DNA of 28,646 nt. Source: Actinomycetota bacterium (GTDB lineage Bacteria > Actinomycetota > Acidimicrobiia > Acidimicrobiales > JAHWKP01). Below the pieces are notes generated by a model, which worked only from the letters and a program-made list of their open reading frames with translations, was not told the DNA's origin and did no database searches. Positions 12,564 to 20,510 of this stretch are shown here, one piece after another. A program made the translations under genes and the position numbers. The stretch covers positions 1-28,646 of the forward strand of contig JAHWKP010000002.1 in the NCBI GenBank assembly GCA_019347775.1. Reading direction: 5' to 3'. Positions within the stretch are counted from its first letter, which is position 1, and every line of letters begins with the position of its first letter.

Positions 12564-12637
12564 TACGCCCGACGGGATTCGAACCCGTACCATCCGGTTT
12601 TTAAGACCGGTGCTCTGACCGCTTGAGCTACGGGCGC
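12564..12637 (-). tRNA. tRNA with UAA anticodon and short (class I) variable loop
   Basis: The reverse strand folds as a full cloverleaf of 74 bases without an encoded CCA. The acceptor is GCGCCCG / CGGGCGT (G1-U72 wobble), the D arm contains AGCTCAAGCGGTCAGAGC, the anticodon stem is CCGGT / ACCGG with loop CTTAAAA, the variable loop is ATGGT, the T arm is ACGGG-TTCGAAT-CCCGT and the discriminator is A. The anticodon at positions 34-36 reads UAA, which decodes the leucine codon UUA. Bacterial tRNA-Leu has a long variable arm, which is absent here, so identity is uncertain. It sits between the amidinotransferase and a LeuRS paralogue, on the opposite strand. Confidence 0.85.
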
Positions 12638-12642
12638 GTGCC

Positions 12643-12661
12643 CCACAACCGGGAGTTGTGG
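12643..12661. other. Small hairpin beside the tRNA
   Basis: CCACAAC / GTTGTGG, a perfect 7-bp stem with loop CGGGA, in the 156-base gap between the tRNA 5' end and the LeuRS-like gene. It could be a terminator or leader structure. No T-box-like features were seen. Confidence 0.35.
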
Positions 12662-12793
12662 CCTCCCCACGGAGCCCATAGCGCCGGCACATGAGAGCCT
12701 CCCCCCGGCGCAATCGGCATGATACGGGTCGTCCTTTCGCCAGGCAAGGGTGGAATAACCCGACTGCTACCTTTCCGTCCGAGGGGGAGTGGC

Positions 12794-14872
12794 ATGGTGG
12801 ACACACCCGGGCGCCGGCCGTCGTACGAAGGGCACGGCATCGAACGCAAGTGGCAGGAGCGCTGGCGGGAGGCCGGGTGCTTCGCGGCGGGAACGCGAAC
12901 GGAGAGCCTGCGCCAGTACCACTACCCGGCCGGCCCCTTCACCAACGGGCGCTTGCACCTCGGCCACGTCCGCACCTTCGCATTGGCCGACGTGATGGCG
13001 CGGGCGGCTCGCCAGCGCGGTTACGACGTGCTCTACGCCTTCGAATGGGATGCATTCGGCCTGCCCACCGAGTTGGTTGCCCAGGAGCGTGGCGTCTCCC
13101 CTGCTGCGTTGGCCACAGAAGCGGCTGCTCGCATGCGCGCCGACCTCGAGCGACTGGGGCTCAGCGTCGATTGGAACCACGTCCGGCTCACCTGCGACCC
13201 CCGCTACTACCGCTGGACGCAGTGGCTGTTCCTCCGAATGCTCGAGCGAGACCTCGTCTACCGCGGCACGGCGATGTTGAACTACTGCGTCACGTGCGAG
13301 ACCACGCTCGCCCACCTCGAGGTGGAGGAGGGGGACTGCTGGCGCTGCCACTCACCCGTCGAGCGCCGCGAGCTGACCCAGTGGTTCATCCGGCTGGGCG
13401 ACGCCAGCCGCATCTTGCTCGACACGTTGCCCCGCCTGGAGGGGTGGAGCGAGACACTGCGCAAGTTGTTGGCGGGGTTCATCGGTGCCGTCGAGGGCGC
13501 CGAGGTCGACGTCGAAGTCGATTTGCCGAACGGGGGAAACGGCGTGCTGACCGCGTTCGTCCCCGACGAGCCCGCCGTGAAGCGGATCGATGCCGTACTG
13601 GTCGCCCCCGGACACCCCGATGTCGCCCGTCTGCTGCGGGGGAGCGGCGTCCCCGATGCCGAGCGCCTGGTGGCCTCGGCGGCCCTGCGTCGACGACGGC
13701 GCGAGGAAGTGGCGGACGAGACCGTCGACACCGGGCTGCGGGCTCGGCACCCGGCATGGCCCGAGCCCCTTCCCGTGCTGGCGTCGTATGCCGTCGACCC
13801 CAACTTCGCGGGCGGCGTCACCGTGCGACCCGCCCCCACGGGCGTCGAGCTCCCCGTGGCGCGACGACAGCTCCACCACCGCGTCCAAGACTGGCTGGTG
13901 TCGCGCCAGCGCAGTTGGGGGACGCCGCTGCCCGTCGTTTCCTGCCCGAGGTGCGGCGAGGTGCCGGTGCCCGACGAACGGTTGCCGCTGGAGCTCGAGC
14001 TCGACGACGCGGGCTTGCGTCGCATCGGCGAGTCCCCGTGCCCGCGCTGCGACGGCGCCGCCACCCCGGTGGGCGACACGCTCGACTGCTTCTTCGACGT
14101 GGTCTGGGCTATGACAGGGATCTGCACGACGCTGCCCGACGACGTGGCCACGTTCTCGAAGGAAGCCCGTGCGTGGGGATCGGTGGACTGGTTCCACAAC
14201 GGCTTCGATTCCTTCTTCTACGCCCACCTCCACCGCTTCATCGGCTACGTGCTCCACGACCTCGGGATCACCGACGACCCCGAACCCGTCCGCAATTTCC
14301 ACGGCCATGCCATGGTCAAGCTCGACGGGCGGAAGATGAGCAAGCACGAAGGCAACACGGTCGATGCGGCGACGTTGCTCGACGACCTGGGCGCCGATCT
14401 GCTGCGGGTCCAAATCCTGTGGGCGGCCAATCCTTTGCAGCCGGTGGAGTTCCGGCCCGAGCGCGATGCGCGGGCGGAAAGCCTTCTGCTCGGCATTCGC
14501 AAGCTCGTCCTCGACAACATCGCATTGGTGCGGATCGGCATCACAACCGATCACCGGATACCGCAATCGCCCGCCGCTCTTGAAGCAACGGAAGCGACCG
14601 AACAGGTGGTCGAGCGCGTCACCCGTTTCGTCGACTGCTACCGCCCGGGCGCCTGCGTCGAAGATATCAATCGCTTCTGCAACCGCCTCGCCAAAGCCCG
14701 ACGTGCTCTCCGGGCGGCGGACGGTGACGCCTCCCTGGTCCACGCCTTCGGCCGGGGCGTGACGACCCTCGTGCAACTGCTCCAACCGTTCGCCCCGCAC
14801 CTGGCCGAAGAGCTGTGGGAATCCCTGGGAATGGAGGGTCTCTTGGCCCTCGGGCCGTGGCCCGGGGAGTAG
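12794..14872 (+). CDS. Truncated leucyl-tRNA synthetase paralogue (692 aa)
   Basis: This is a class I synthetase closest to LeuRS: HIGH-type site HLGH at 55-58 (in GRLHLGHVRTFALADVMARA), the LeuRS signature EWDAFGLPTE at about 84-93, Zn-like cysteines (NYCVTC, CWRC), DWLVSRQRSWGTPLP, and KMSKH at 514-518 (S replaced by H). Canonical bacterial LeuRS has about 800-870 residues or more. Here the CP1 editing insert is short and the threonine-rich TTRPDT motif is missing, so proofreading is probably lost. The protein ends right after the anticodon-binding helices (HLAEELWESL, then ALGPWPGE), lacking the C-terminal domain that contacts the tRNA elbow and long variable arm. ATG 12794 has GAGGGGGAG before it. 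It is probably a specialised paralogue, not the housekeeping enzyme. The amino acid and tRNA it uses are unknown. Confidence 0.85.
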   Translation: MVDTPGRRPSYEGHGIERKWQERWREAGCFAAGTRTESLRQYHYPAGPFTNGRLHLGHVRTFALADVMARAARQRGYDVLYAFEWDAFGLPTELVAQERGVSPAALATEAAARMRADLERLGLSVDWNHVRLTCDPRYYRWTQWLFLRMLERDLVYRGTAMLNYCVTCETTLAHLEVEEGDCWRCHSPVERRELTQWFIRLGDASRILLDTLPRLEGWSETLRKLLAGFIGAVEGAEVDVEVDLPNGGNGVLTAFVPDEPAVKRIDAVLVAPGHPDVARLLRGSGVPDAERLVASAALRRRRREEVADETVDTGLRARHPAWPEPLPVLASYAVDPNFAGGVTVRPAPTGVELPVARRQLHHRVQDWLVSRQRSWGTPLPVVSCPRCGEVPVPDERLPLELELDDAGLRRIGESPCPRCDGAATPVGDTLDCFFDVVWAMTGICTTLPDDVATFSKEARAWGSVDWFHNGFDSFFYAHLHRFIGYVLHDLGITDDPEPVRNFHGHAMVKLDGRKMSKHEGNTVDAATLLDDLGADLLRVQILWAANPLQPVEFRPERDARAESLLLGIRKLVLDNIALVRIGITTDHRIPQSPAALEATEATEQVVERVTRFVDCYRPGACVEDINRFCNRLAKARRALRAADGDASLVHAFGRGVTTLVQLLQPFAPHLAEELWESLGMEGLLALGPWPGE

Positions 14873-15029
14873 GAAACGGCCGGCCTCTCGGCGAATTCTG
14901 TTGTATAACGGCGCGGTTTTCCGAATAGGCGTTCAACGCCGTCGGCGCGGTAGGGGGGGCCTCAGTGCGGCACATCGGTTCGGGGGAAGGCAGTCGCCGG
15001 CATGCGAGCACGCCCGCAGGGGGGCGACG

Positions 15030-16400
15030 GTGAACGCCGTCCGGGCCGATGCCCTGATCGAGGAATCCCGCCGTGCGGCTCGGCCGCACACACCGGCTCG
15101 CACCGACATCTGGCCGCCGCGTGAGCGCTACGGGTTGTCCCGGCTGGAGCTCAGCGCCGTGCGGCCCTCGTCGGCCGACGACGTGCTGGGCCGGTTGGTC
15201 GACCGCCTGATGGCCATCGCCGATGCCACCTGGGCGCTCCACCGGGGCGGTGTGGATGCGCCGGTTGCCGAGCTGGAGCTCTTGGCGGCGGGCGCCGGGA
15301 CGATGCGGCTGCTCGGTGCGGCGATGGGCGGCGACCTCCAGCACTTCATGGCCGAGCGGGCCGACGCCGTGGCTCGCCAGGACTGGGACACCAACGCCCG
15401 GCTCACCGCGGGGTGCGACGACCACCGTCTGGTGGCGCTCTACGGCCCCTTGCACACGTGGAGCAACAAGGGCGACGGCTTCGGCTTCAGCGCCGCCGTC
15501 GGCGTACGCGACGACAAGGCCGACGCCTTTGCCCGTCGCGTGGAAGGGACGATCTTCTCGGCCGCAGACCCTGTGGGGCGCGCCACCGGTGGGCAGCCGT
15601 TCGAGCTGGTGCACGTGCCTGCCTACGTGATCACCGACTTGGTGGGGTGCGGCGGCGAAGCCAACACCTTCCCCAAGCACTTCGCCTACTTCATGCCGGA
15701 GGACGGCCGGGTCCCCGATCGCGACAAGACGATGACCGTGGTGTTCCGCAACGTCTACACGCAGCAGTTCCGCGAGGTGAGCGCCCCGGTGGCGGCCGCG
15801 GTCTGCGAGGGGTGGACGGATCTCGACGCCGATCGGGTGGAGCGAGCACTGCTCACGTGGCTGCGGGGCCACGACATCTCGCACTTCCTGACCGAGGGCG
15901 GCGCCGTCCCGGATCACCTCGGCGGATGGCCGGGCTTCGTGCGGGGGACGCTCCAGGAGACCTTCGCCGATGTCGTCGGCTTCCTGCTCGCCGGCACACC
16001 GTCGACGACCGAAGTTGCCGATCTCACCGTCGACGACCTGGGCCAGGCCTTCATGGGCGAGGTGCTGCGCTACTTCCGCCGGGGCTGGGGCTGGTTCCCC
16101 GACTCGTGCGCCGCCCAGTTGGAGCTCGCCTACCTGGTCGACGCCGGATGGCTGCACGTCGAGCTGCCTGCGGGCGGCCCCCCCGTGCTCCAGTGGGAGG
16201 CCAAGTCGTTGCACGAGGGGCTGCGGGAGCTCGGTGAGCTGCTGGTGCTGGCCCTGCTCCGTGGCGATGTCGGCGCCAAGGACTGCCTGCGGGCGTACTG
16301 CGTCGAGCCCCGCCCGGCGTGGCTGGCGCAGTTCGAGGCCGGGCTGCTCGACGCCACGGCCCATGTGCCCGACGGTCTGTACTACACCTTCCTGCCGTGA
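15030..16400 (+). CDS. Uncharacterised protein (456 aa) with possible metal-binding HDxxH motif
   Basis: I do not recognise a characterised family. GTG 15030 is chosen for the AGGGGGG run at 15019-15025; the frame is open to 14901, but the extra N-terminus is Arg-rich and shadow-like. Notable features are HDISHFLTEGG (H281, H285), then LQETFADVVGFLLAG (E310, D313), an H-x3-H...E arrangement that could bind a metal as in some hydrolases. The region FELVHVPAYVITDLVGCGGE and a Trp/Arg/Gly-rich stretch RYFRRGWGWFPDSCAAQLEL are also distinctive. No signal peptide or membrane helix is seen. It overlaps the SDR gene by four bases (GTGA), so the two are co-expressed. A TATAAC at 14904-14909 could be the operon's -10 box. 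The role is unknown. Confidence 0.7.
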   Translation: MNAVRADALIEESRRAARPHTPARTDIWPPRERYGLSRLELSAVRPSSADDVLGRLVDRLMAIADATWALHRGGVDAPVAELELLAAGAGTMRLLGAAMGGDLQHFMAERADAVARQDWDTNARLTAGCDDHRLVALYGPLHTWSNKGDGFGFSAAVGVRDDKADAFARRVEGTIFSAADPVGRATGGQPFELVHVPAYVITDLVGCGGEANTFPKHFAYFMPEDGRVPDRDKTMTVVFRNVYTQQFREVSAPVAAAVCEGWTDLDADRVERALLTWLRGHDISHFLTEGGAVPDHLGGWPGFVRGTLQETFADVVGFLLAGTPSTTEVADLTVDDLGQAFMGEVLRYFRRGWGWFPDSCAAQLELAYLVDAGWLHVELPAGGPPVLQWEAKSLHEGLRELGELLVLALLRGDVGAKDCLRAYCVEPRPAWLAQFEAGLLDATAHVPDGLYYTFLP

Positions 16401-17140
16401 GCGACGCGCCCGACGAGAGCAGCCGCGGCAAGCGGGTGGTGGTGACCGGCGGTGCCTCGGGAATCGGCCGCGCCATCGTCGAGCGCTTCGCCCGAGCAGG
16501 CGCCAGGGTGGTCGCCTTCGACTGGGACAAAGCCGCGCTGGCGGCCCTCGACGTGGCGGGCGCGTCCGGGCAGCACGTCGACGTGTCCGACCCCGACAGC
16601 GTGGCGTCCGCCTTCGCCACGCTCGACGACGAGTGGGGCGGTGTCGACGTCGTCATCGCCAACGCGGGCATCAGCTCGCGCGTCGGCGTCCTCGACCTCA
16701 CGCCCGCCGACTGGCAGCGCATGCTCGACGTCAACCTCAGCGGCGTGTTCTATGTGGCCCAGGAGGGTGGCCGCCGGCTCATGGCGTCGGAGGCGGGCGG
16801 CGTCATCCTGGTGATGGGCTCGACCAACGGCATCACGGGGCACCCCCACTACGCGCACTACAACGCGGCCAAGGCGGGTGTCATCGCGCTGGCCAAGACG
16901 ATGGCGCTGGAGCTGGCACCCAAGGTCCGCGTCAATGCCATCTGCCCGGGCTATGTACTCACCGACATGCAGCGAGCGGAGTACACCGACGAGATGCTGG
17001 CCGTGGTGAACGAGGGGCTTCCGTTGAAGCGCCACGCGTCGCCCGACGAGGTCGCTCGCCTCTTCGTGTTCCTGGCCTCCGACTGGGGGGCGTACATCAC
17101 GGGCCAAGCGGTCGTGATCGACGGCGGCGAGCTGGCGTAA
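16397..17140 (+). CDS. Short-chain dehydrogenase/reductase (247 aa)
   Basis: A classical SDR that reduces or oxidises a carbonyl/hydroxyl group with NAD(P). It has the Rossmann TGGASGIG at 17-24, NAG at 89-91, N113, S142 in MGSTNG, Y155-x3-K159 in YNAAK, and the PG motif (CPGYVLTDM). The C-terminal ITGQAVVIDGGELA is typical of the family. All four catalytic residues N-S-Y-K are present. D42 after the second strand (VVAFDWD) hints at NAD preference. The GTG start overlaps the upstream stop, so it works with the 456-aa unknown protein. The substrate cannot be deduced. Confidence 0.9.
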   Translation: MSDAPDESSRGKRVVVTGGASGIGRAIVERFARAGARVVAFDWDKAALAALDVAGASGQHVDVSDPDSVASAFATLDDEWGGVDVVIANAGISSRVGVLDLTPADWQRMLDVNLSGVFYVAQEGGRRLMASEAGGVILVMGSTNGITGHPHYAHYNAAKAGVIALAKTMALELAPKVRVNAICPGYVLTDMQRAEYTDEMLAVVNEGLPLKRHASPDEVARLFVFLASDWGAYITGQAVVIDGGELA

Positions 17141-17193
17141 CGGCGCCGGGCAGGGCTATCGCCGGCTAGGTGCCCGCGGTACGCTCGCGCGCA

Positions 17194-18048
17194 GTGAGAG
17201 CCCTCGACCGGGATGTCGCTCACGTCGACTCGACGTCGGCCGTCCTTCCCGGGCAACACGTGTGCAGCATCGTCCGGCACGGCGACCGGCTGGCCGATCG
17301 GGTGGTTGCCTGGGCGCGCGAGGGGTTCGCGGCGGGCGAGCGCGTCGTCTGCGTCGACGGCGAGCGCGACGAGTTCCTCCAGTGGTTGGCCGACGGAGGC
17401 GTCGACTACCCCTCGCTCCTCGCCGACGGCAGCCTCGTGGTGGTGCGCCCGGAGGACGCCTATCTCGTCGACGGCGCTTTCGACCTCGACCGGCGCATCG
17501 CCCTCCAAGGGGCGTTCGTGAAGCAGTCGGTCGCCGACGGCTACCCGGCCGTGCGTATGTCGTCGAGGGCCGTCGTCGCCGTCGGCGCCTTCCCCGACAT
17601 CGCCGCCCTGGTGGAGTACGAGACACGGTTCGAGGCGCTGTGCCAGGAGCTGCCGGTGTCGGGCCTGTGCATCTACGACAGCGACGCTTTCCTCGACGAG
17701 CTGCCGCAGTTGACCGCCTCCCACCCGCGCGCCGTCGCGGACGACCAACTGCGTTGCTGGATGGAGCGCGGCCGCGTTCGCCTGGCGGGCGAGGCCGACG
17801 TCTCCAACGCCGACTTGGTCGCCAACGTCCTGGCGCACACGGTGCCGACCGACGGCTCACTGGTACTCGACGTCGGCGCATTGTCGTTCATCGATGTGGC
17901 CGGGGTCAGCGCCTTCGTCTCGACGGCCCGCCGGCTGGCGCCCGCGGCGCGCGTCACCGTCGTCAACCCGCCCCCACACCTCCGCACCATTCTCACCGCG
18001 CTGGCGTGGGAGGACGAGGTCGACGTCGTCACCGGGACGGCAACGTGA
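17194..18048 (+). CDS. MEDS-STAS signalling protein (284 aa)
   Basis: The N-terminal 170 residues resemble the MEDS (DcmR-like sensory) domain (QHVCSIVRHGDRLADRVVAW, then FAAGERVVCVDGE and LCIYDSDAF). Residues about 190-284 form a STAS domain (GRVRLAGEADVSNADLVANV, VLDVGALSFIDVAGVSAF), the fold of anti-sigma factor antagonists. In SpoIIAA-like proteins, a serine in the DxS segment is phosphorylated by the partner kinase; here the corresponding loop reads SFIDVAG, with aspartate where serine is usual. The stop overlaps the next gene (GTGA), whose product carries the partner kinase-type ATPase domain. GTG 17194 is preferred; GTG 17170 in frame is possible. Confidence 0.8.
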   Translation: MRALDRDVAHVDSTSAVLPGQHVCSIVRHGDRLADRVVAWAREGFAAGERVVCVDGERDEFLQWLADGGVDYPSLLADGSLVVVRPEDAYLVDGAFDLDRRIALQGAFVKQSVADGYPAVRMSSRAVVAVGAFPDIAALVEYETRFEALCQELPVSGLCIYDSDAFLDELPQLTASHPRAVADDQLRCWMERGRVRLAGEADVSNADLVANVLAHTVPTDGSLVLDVGALSFIDVAGVSAFVSTARRLAPAARVTVVNPPPHLRTILTALAWEDEVDVVTGTAT

Positions 18049-19010
18049 CGAGCACGGCAACCCTCAGCCGTGACCAGGGCCCGGGCGGCGTCTTCCGCCA
18101 CGAGGCGCTGCTCTATCGAGGAGAGCGGGAGTTCGCCCGGGGGGTCCTCGCGTTCGTGGAGGACGGCGTGCGGACGGCCGAGCCGATCCTTGTCGTGGTG
18201 AGCGCCCGCAAGATCGCACTGCTTCGCGAGGCGCTGGGAGGCGACGCCGACCGGGTGGAGTTCGCCGACATGGAGGAGGTCGGCCGCAACCCGGCGCGCA
18301 TCATCCCGGCGTGGCGGGACTTCGTGCAGCAGCACCTCACCGAGGGGCGGACGGTGCGCGGCGTCGGCGAGCCGATCCATCCCGACCGCACCGAGGCCGA
18401 GCTGGCCGAGTGCCATCACCACGAGTCGCTTCTCAATCTGGCCTTCGACGACGCACCTGCGTGGCATCTGCTGTGCCCGTACGACGTGAACGCGCTGCCG
18501 GCCTCGGTCATCGACGAGGCGCACCGCAACCATCCCTACATCCGCGATCAGGATGCGGAACGGGCCAGTGAGCACTACGTGCACGCCGTCGAGCGGCGCG
18601 TGCCGTTCGAGGGGCCGCTGCCGCCGCCGCCCGCCGATGCGCCCGGCGTGTCGTTCGGGACCGGCCGTCTGGACGGGCTGCGCGGGTTCGTCTACAGCGA
18701 GGCCGCCGCCGCCCGCCTGCCCGGGGCCCGCACCGACGACCTCGTGCTGGCCGTGAACGAGGTGGCGACGAACAGCCTTCGCTACGGCGGTGGGCAGGGC
18801 ATGCTCCGCATGTGGGCCGACGCCGAAGGCCTGGTGTGCGAGATTCGCGACGGGGGACAGTTCGCCCAGCCGCTCGTGGGACGAGTGCGGCCGACCGGCG
18901 AGCGCATGGGAGGCCGAGGGCTGTGGCTCGTCAACCAGCTCTGCGACCTGGTGCAGATCCGGTCCTCGGACGAAGGCACCGTGGTCCGGCTGCACATGTG
19001 GTTGCGCTGA
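18045..19010 (+). CDS. MEDS-HATPase anti-sigma regulatory kinase (321 aa)
   Basis: A second MEDS domain (residues about 15-185; FRHEALLYRGEREFARGVLA, HLLCPYDVNALP) is followed by a GHKL ATPase domain: N box with N238, E239 and N243 (AVNEVATNSLRYGGG), RDGG with D269, and the glycine-rich GGRGLWLVNQL (289-299). No HisKA dimerisation domain is present, so it is of the RsbW/SpoIIAB-type anti-sigma kinase class, not a classical histidine kinase. With the preceding MEDS-STAS protein it forms a kinase-antagonist pair in which both partners carry the same kind of sensory domain. The signal and the target sigma factor are not visible here. Confidence 0.8.
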   Translation: MTSTATLSRDQGPGGVFRHEALLYRGEREFARGVLAFVEDGVRTAEPILVVVSARKIALLREALGGDADRVEFADMEEVGRNPARIIPAWRDFVQQHLTEGRTVRGVGEPIHPDRTEAELAECHHHESLLNLAFDDAPAWHLLCPYDVNALPASVIDEAHRNHPYIRDQDAERASEHYVHAVERRVPFEGPLPPPPADAPGVSFGTGRLDGLRGFVYSEAAAARLPGARTDDLVLAVNEVATNSLRYGGGQGMLRMWADAEGLVCEIRDGGQFAQPLVGRVRPTGERMGGRGLWLVNQLCDLVQIRSSDEGTVVRLHMWLR

Positions 19011-19592
19011 ACTCTCGCTGCGACCATCAACACGGCAACCGTGGTGGCCGAGGACGACAAGGGCACCGGCCTCCTCGACACCGCCATGGCGACGGTCGAG
19101 GTGACCGATCCGCGGATCGCCATCGACAAGTCGGCGGACCCGGCGTCCGCCACTCCGGGCCGGACGGTGACGTATACCTATGTGGTGACCAACCCGGGGG
19201 GCGGCGCGCTGCGCGATGTGCGGGTGAGCGACGACAAGTGCTCGCCGGTCACGTTCGCAGGCGGCGACGCCGACGGCGACCGGCTGCTCGACGTCCGCGA
19301 GACGTGGACGTACAGGTGTGCGCAGGTGATCGACTCGTCGGGCTCGTCGCTGACCAACATCGGCACGGTGACGGCGACGGACCCGACGGGCGGCACGGTG
19401 TCGGCCGACGACAGCGAGACGATCAGCATCGTCCTCGGGGCCACATTCGAGCGTACTCGTGAGGGGCTCGGCGTGGAGCTGCCGCGGACGGGGGCCGGGG
19501 TGGCGGTGTGGGCGCTGACCGGGCTGGGGCTCGTCGTGGCCGGCTGCGGCTTGGTTGGCGCAGGACGGCGAAGGAGGCCGGCATCGCCCTGA
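19011..19592 (+). pseudogene. 3' fragment of a DUF11-type surface protein with LPRTG sorting signal
   Basis: Coding-like sequence starts immediately after the stop of the previous gene, without start codon or ribosome binding site (TLAATINTATVVAEDDKGTG). It continues through one complete DUF11-like repeat (IDKSADPASATPGRTVTYTY, then LRDVRVSDDKC). The end is a cell wall sorting signal: ELPRTG, a hydrophobic helix (VWALTGLGLVVAGCGLVGA) and RRRR. A real surface protein would have a signal peptide and several repeats, so the 5' part is missing, probably lost in a deletion or rearrangement that fused this end to the MEDS operon. GTG 19041 could start a short product but would not be exported. Confidence 0.7.
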
Positions 19593-19597
19593 CCTCC

Positions 19598-19954
19598 GTG
19601 CGAGCGGCGTTGACGGTGGCGGCGGGGGCGTCCGTCGTCGCCGCCGGCGCGTTCGGGTGGTACCTGGTGGCCGCCGAGGACGAGCGGTCGGCCGCGGTGC
19701 AGGAGGCGACGGCGACCGAGCGGTACGTTCGGGAACTCCGGTCCCAGCCGGCGCCCGCCTCGCTGCGGCGGACCTCCGACGAAGACCTGGTGGCGCTGGG
19801 GGAGCGGTTCTGCGCCGGGCTGCGCCGCACGGGTAGCTCGCTGCGGGTGGTCTTCGAGGACCAGTTGGCGGGGCGGGTGTACGACGGGCAGAGCCAGGTC
19901 GTCTCCGCCGCCCGCCGCCACCTGTGCCCCCACCTCCCCGACCGCGACGACTGA
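19598..19954 (+). CDS. Small membrane-anchored or secreted protein (118 aa)
   Basis: An N-terminal hydrophobic segment (AALTVAAGASVVAAGAFGWY) is followed by a mostly helical extracytoplasmic part with EDLVALGERFCAGLRRTG and a second cysteine near the end (RRHLCPHLPD). The pattern of a cysteine after LG-R and a closing cysteine resembles small DUF732-like actinobacterial exported proteins, but I am not certain. Start choice is difficult: AAGGAGG at 19571-19577 is 11 bases before CTG 19589 and 20 before GTG 19598. The function is unknown. Confidence 0.5.
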   Translation: MRAALTVAAGASVVAAGAFGWYLVAAEDERSAAVQEATATERYVRELRSQPAPASLRRTSDEDLVALGERFCAGLRRTGSSLRVVFEDQLAGRVYDGQSQVVSAARRHLCPHLPDRDD

Positions 19955-19984
19955 TCCCTACCGTTCGGGGGACCAGAACGGGAG

Positions 19985-20431
19985 TTACGCGTGAGGGCTG
20001 CGCAGGAGGCGGGCGCCGGGGCCGTCGTCGTCGAGGTGGAGGGTCTTCTCCAGGTGGACGACGGTGCCTGCCTCGGGCTTGGAGATGAACTCGATGCGGT
20101 CCACCAGCGCCCGCATGAGCCCGACGCCCCGGCCTCCCTCGGCCGACAGGTCGTCGCCCATGTTGCGCAGGGTCTCGGAGTCGAAGCCGTGGCCGGTGTC
20201 GACCACTCTGATGACGCAGGTCTCGCCGTCGACGGTCACGTCGACCCGGTACTCGTCACCGGGCCCCGAGTGCTCGAGCACGTTGGTGCACGCCTCGGTC
20301 AGGGCGATCTCGATGTCGCTGGTGCACTCGGCCTCGACGCCCACCTCGTTGAGGGCGTCGCGGCAGATGTGGCGGGCGATCGGGATGCTGAGCTCTTCTC
20401 GGGGGAGGACCAAGCCGAGCGTGATCTCCAC
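19985..20431 (-). CDS. RsbW-like anti-sigma factor serine kinase (148 aa)
   Basis: This is a stand-alone GHKL ATPase domain with N box ALTEACTNVLEHSG (E46, N50), DTGHGF (D78) and GGRGVGLM (99-106). It is the size and layout of RsbW/SpoIIAB anti-sigma kinases, which hold a sigma factor and phosphorylate a STAS antagonist. GTG 20431 has GAGGAGG seven bases upstream on the minus strand. It is transcribed towards the MEDS cluster and divergently from xseA with an 80-base shared promoter region. No cognate sigma factor lies in the window; the MEDS-STAS protein is one possible partner. Confidence 0.85.
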   Translation of the reverse strand: MEITLGLVLPREELSIPIARHICRDALNEVGVEAECTSDIEIALTEACTNVLEHSGPGDEYRVDVTVDGETCVIRVVDTGHGFDSETLRNMGDDLSAEGGRGVGLMRALVDRIEFISKPEAGTVVHLEKTLHLDDDGPGARLLRSPHA

Positions 20432-20510
20432 CAGAGGCCTCCTCGGTCGGGCGAGTGCCGAGCATTTCCCCCTCGACAGCCTGCCTGACACCTGCGCCTA
20501 GGCTCGCAGC

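Noticed and set aside
12638..12793. T-box riboswitch or other leader before the LeuRS-like gene
   Set aside because: Only one 7-bp hairpin is present. There is no recognisable T-box sequence, specifier loop or antiterminator.
12691..14583. A 630-codon open frame on the same strand as the LeuRS-like gene, and others of 400-600 codons on either strand over 11404-12558, 14667-16364, 17673-18995 and 20256-21668
   Set aside because: They lie in other frames of well supported genes. Their translations are Arg/Pro/Ala/Gly-rich without domain motifs, as expected for shadows in GC-rich DNA.
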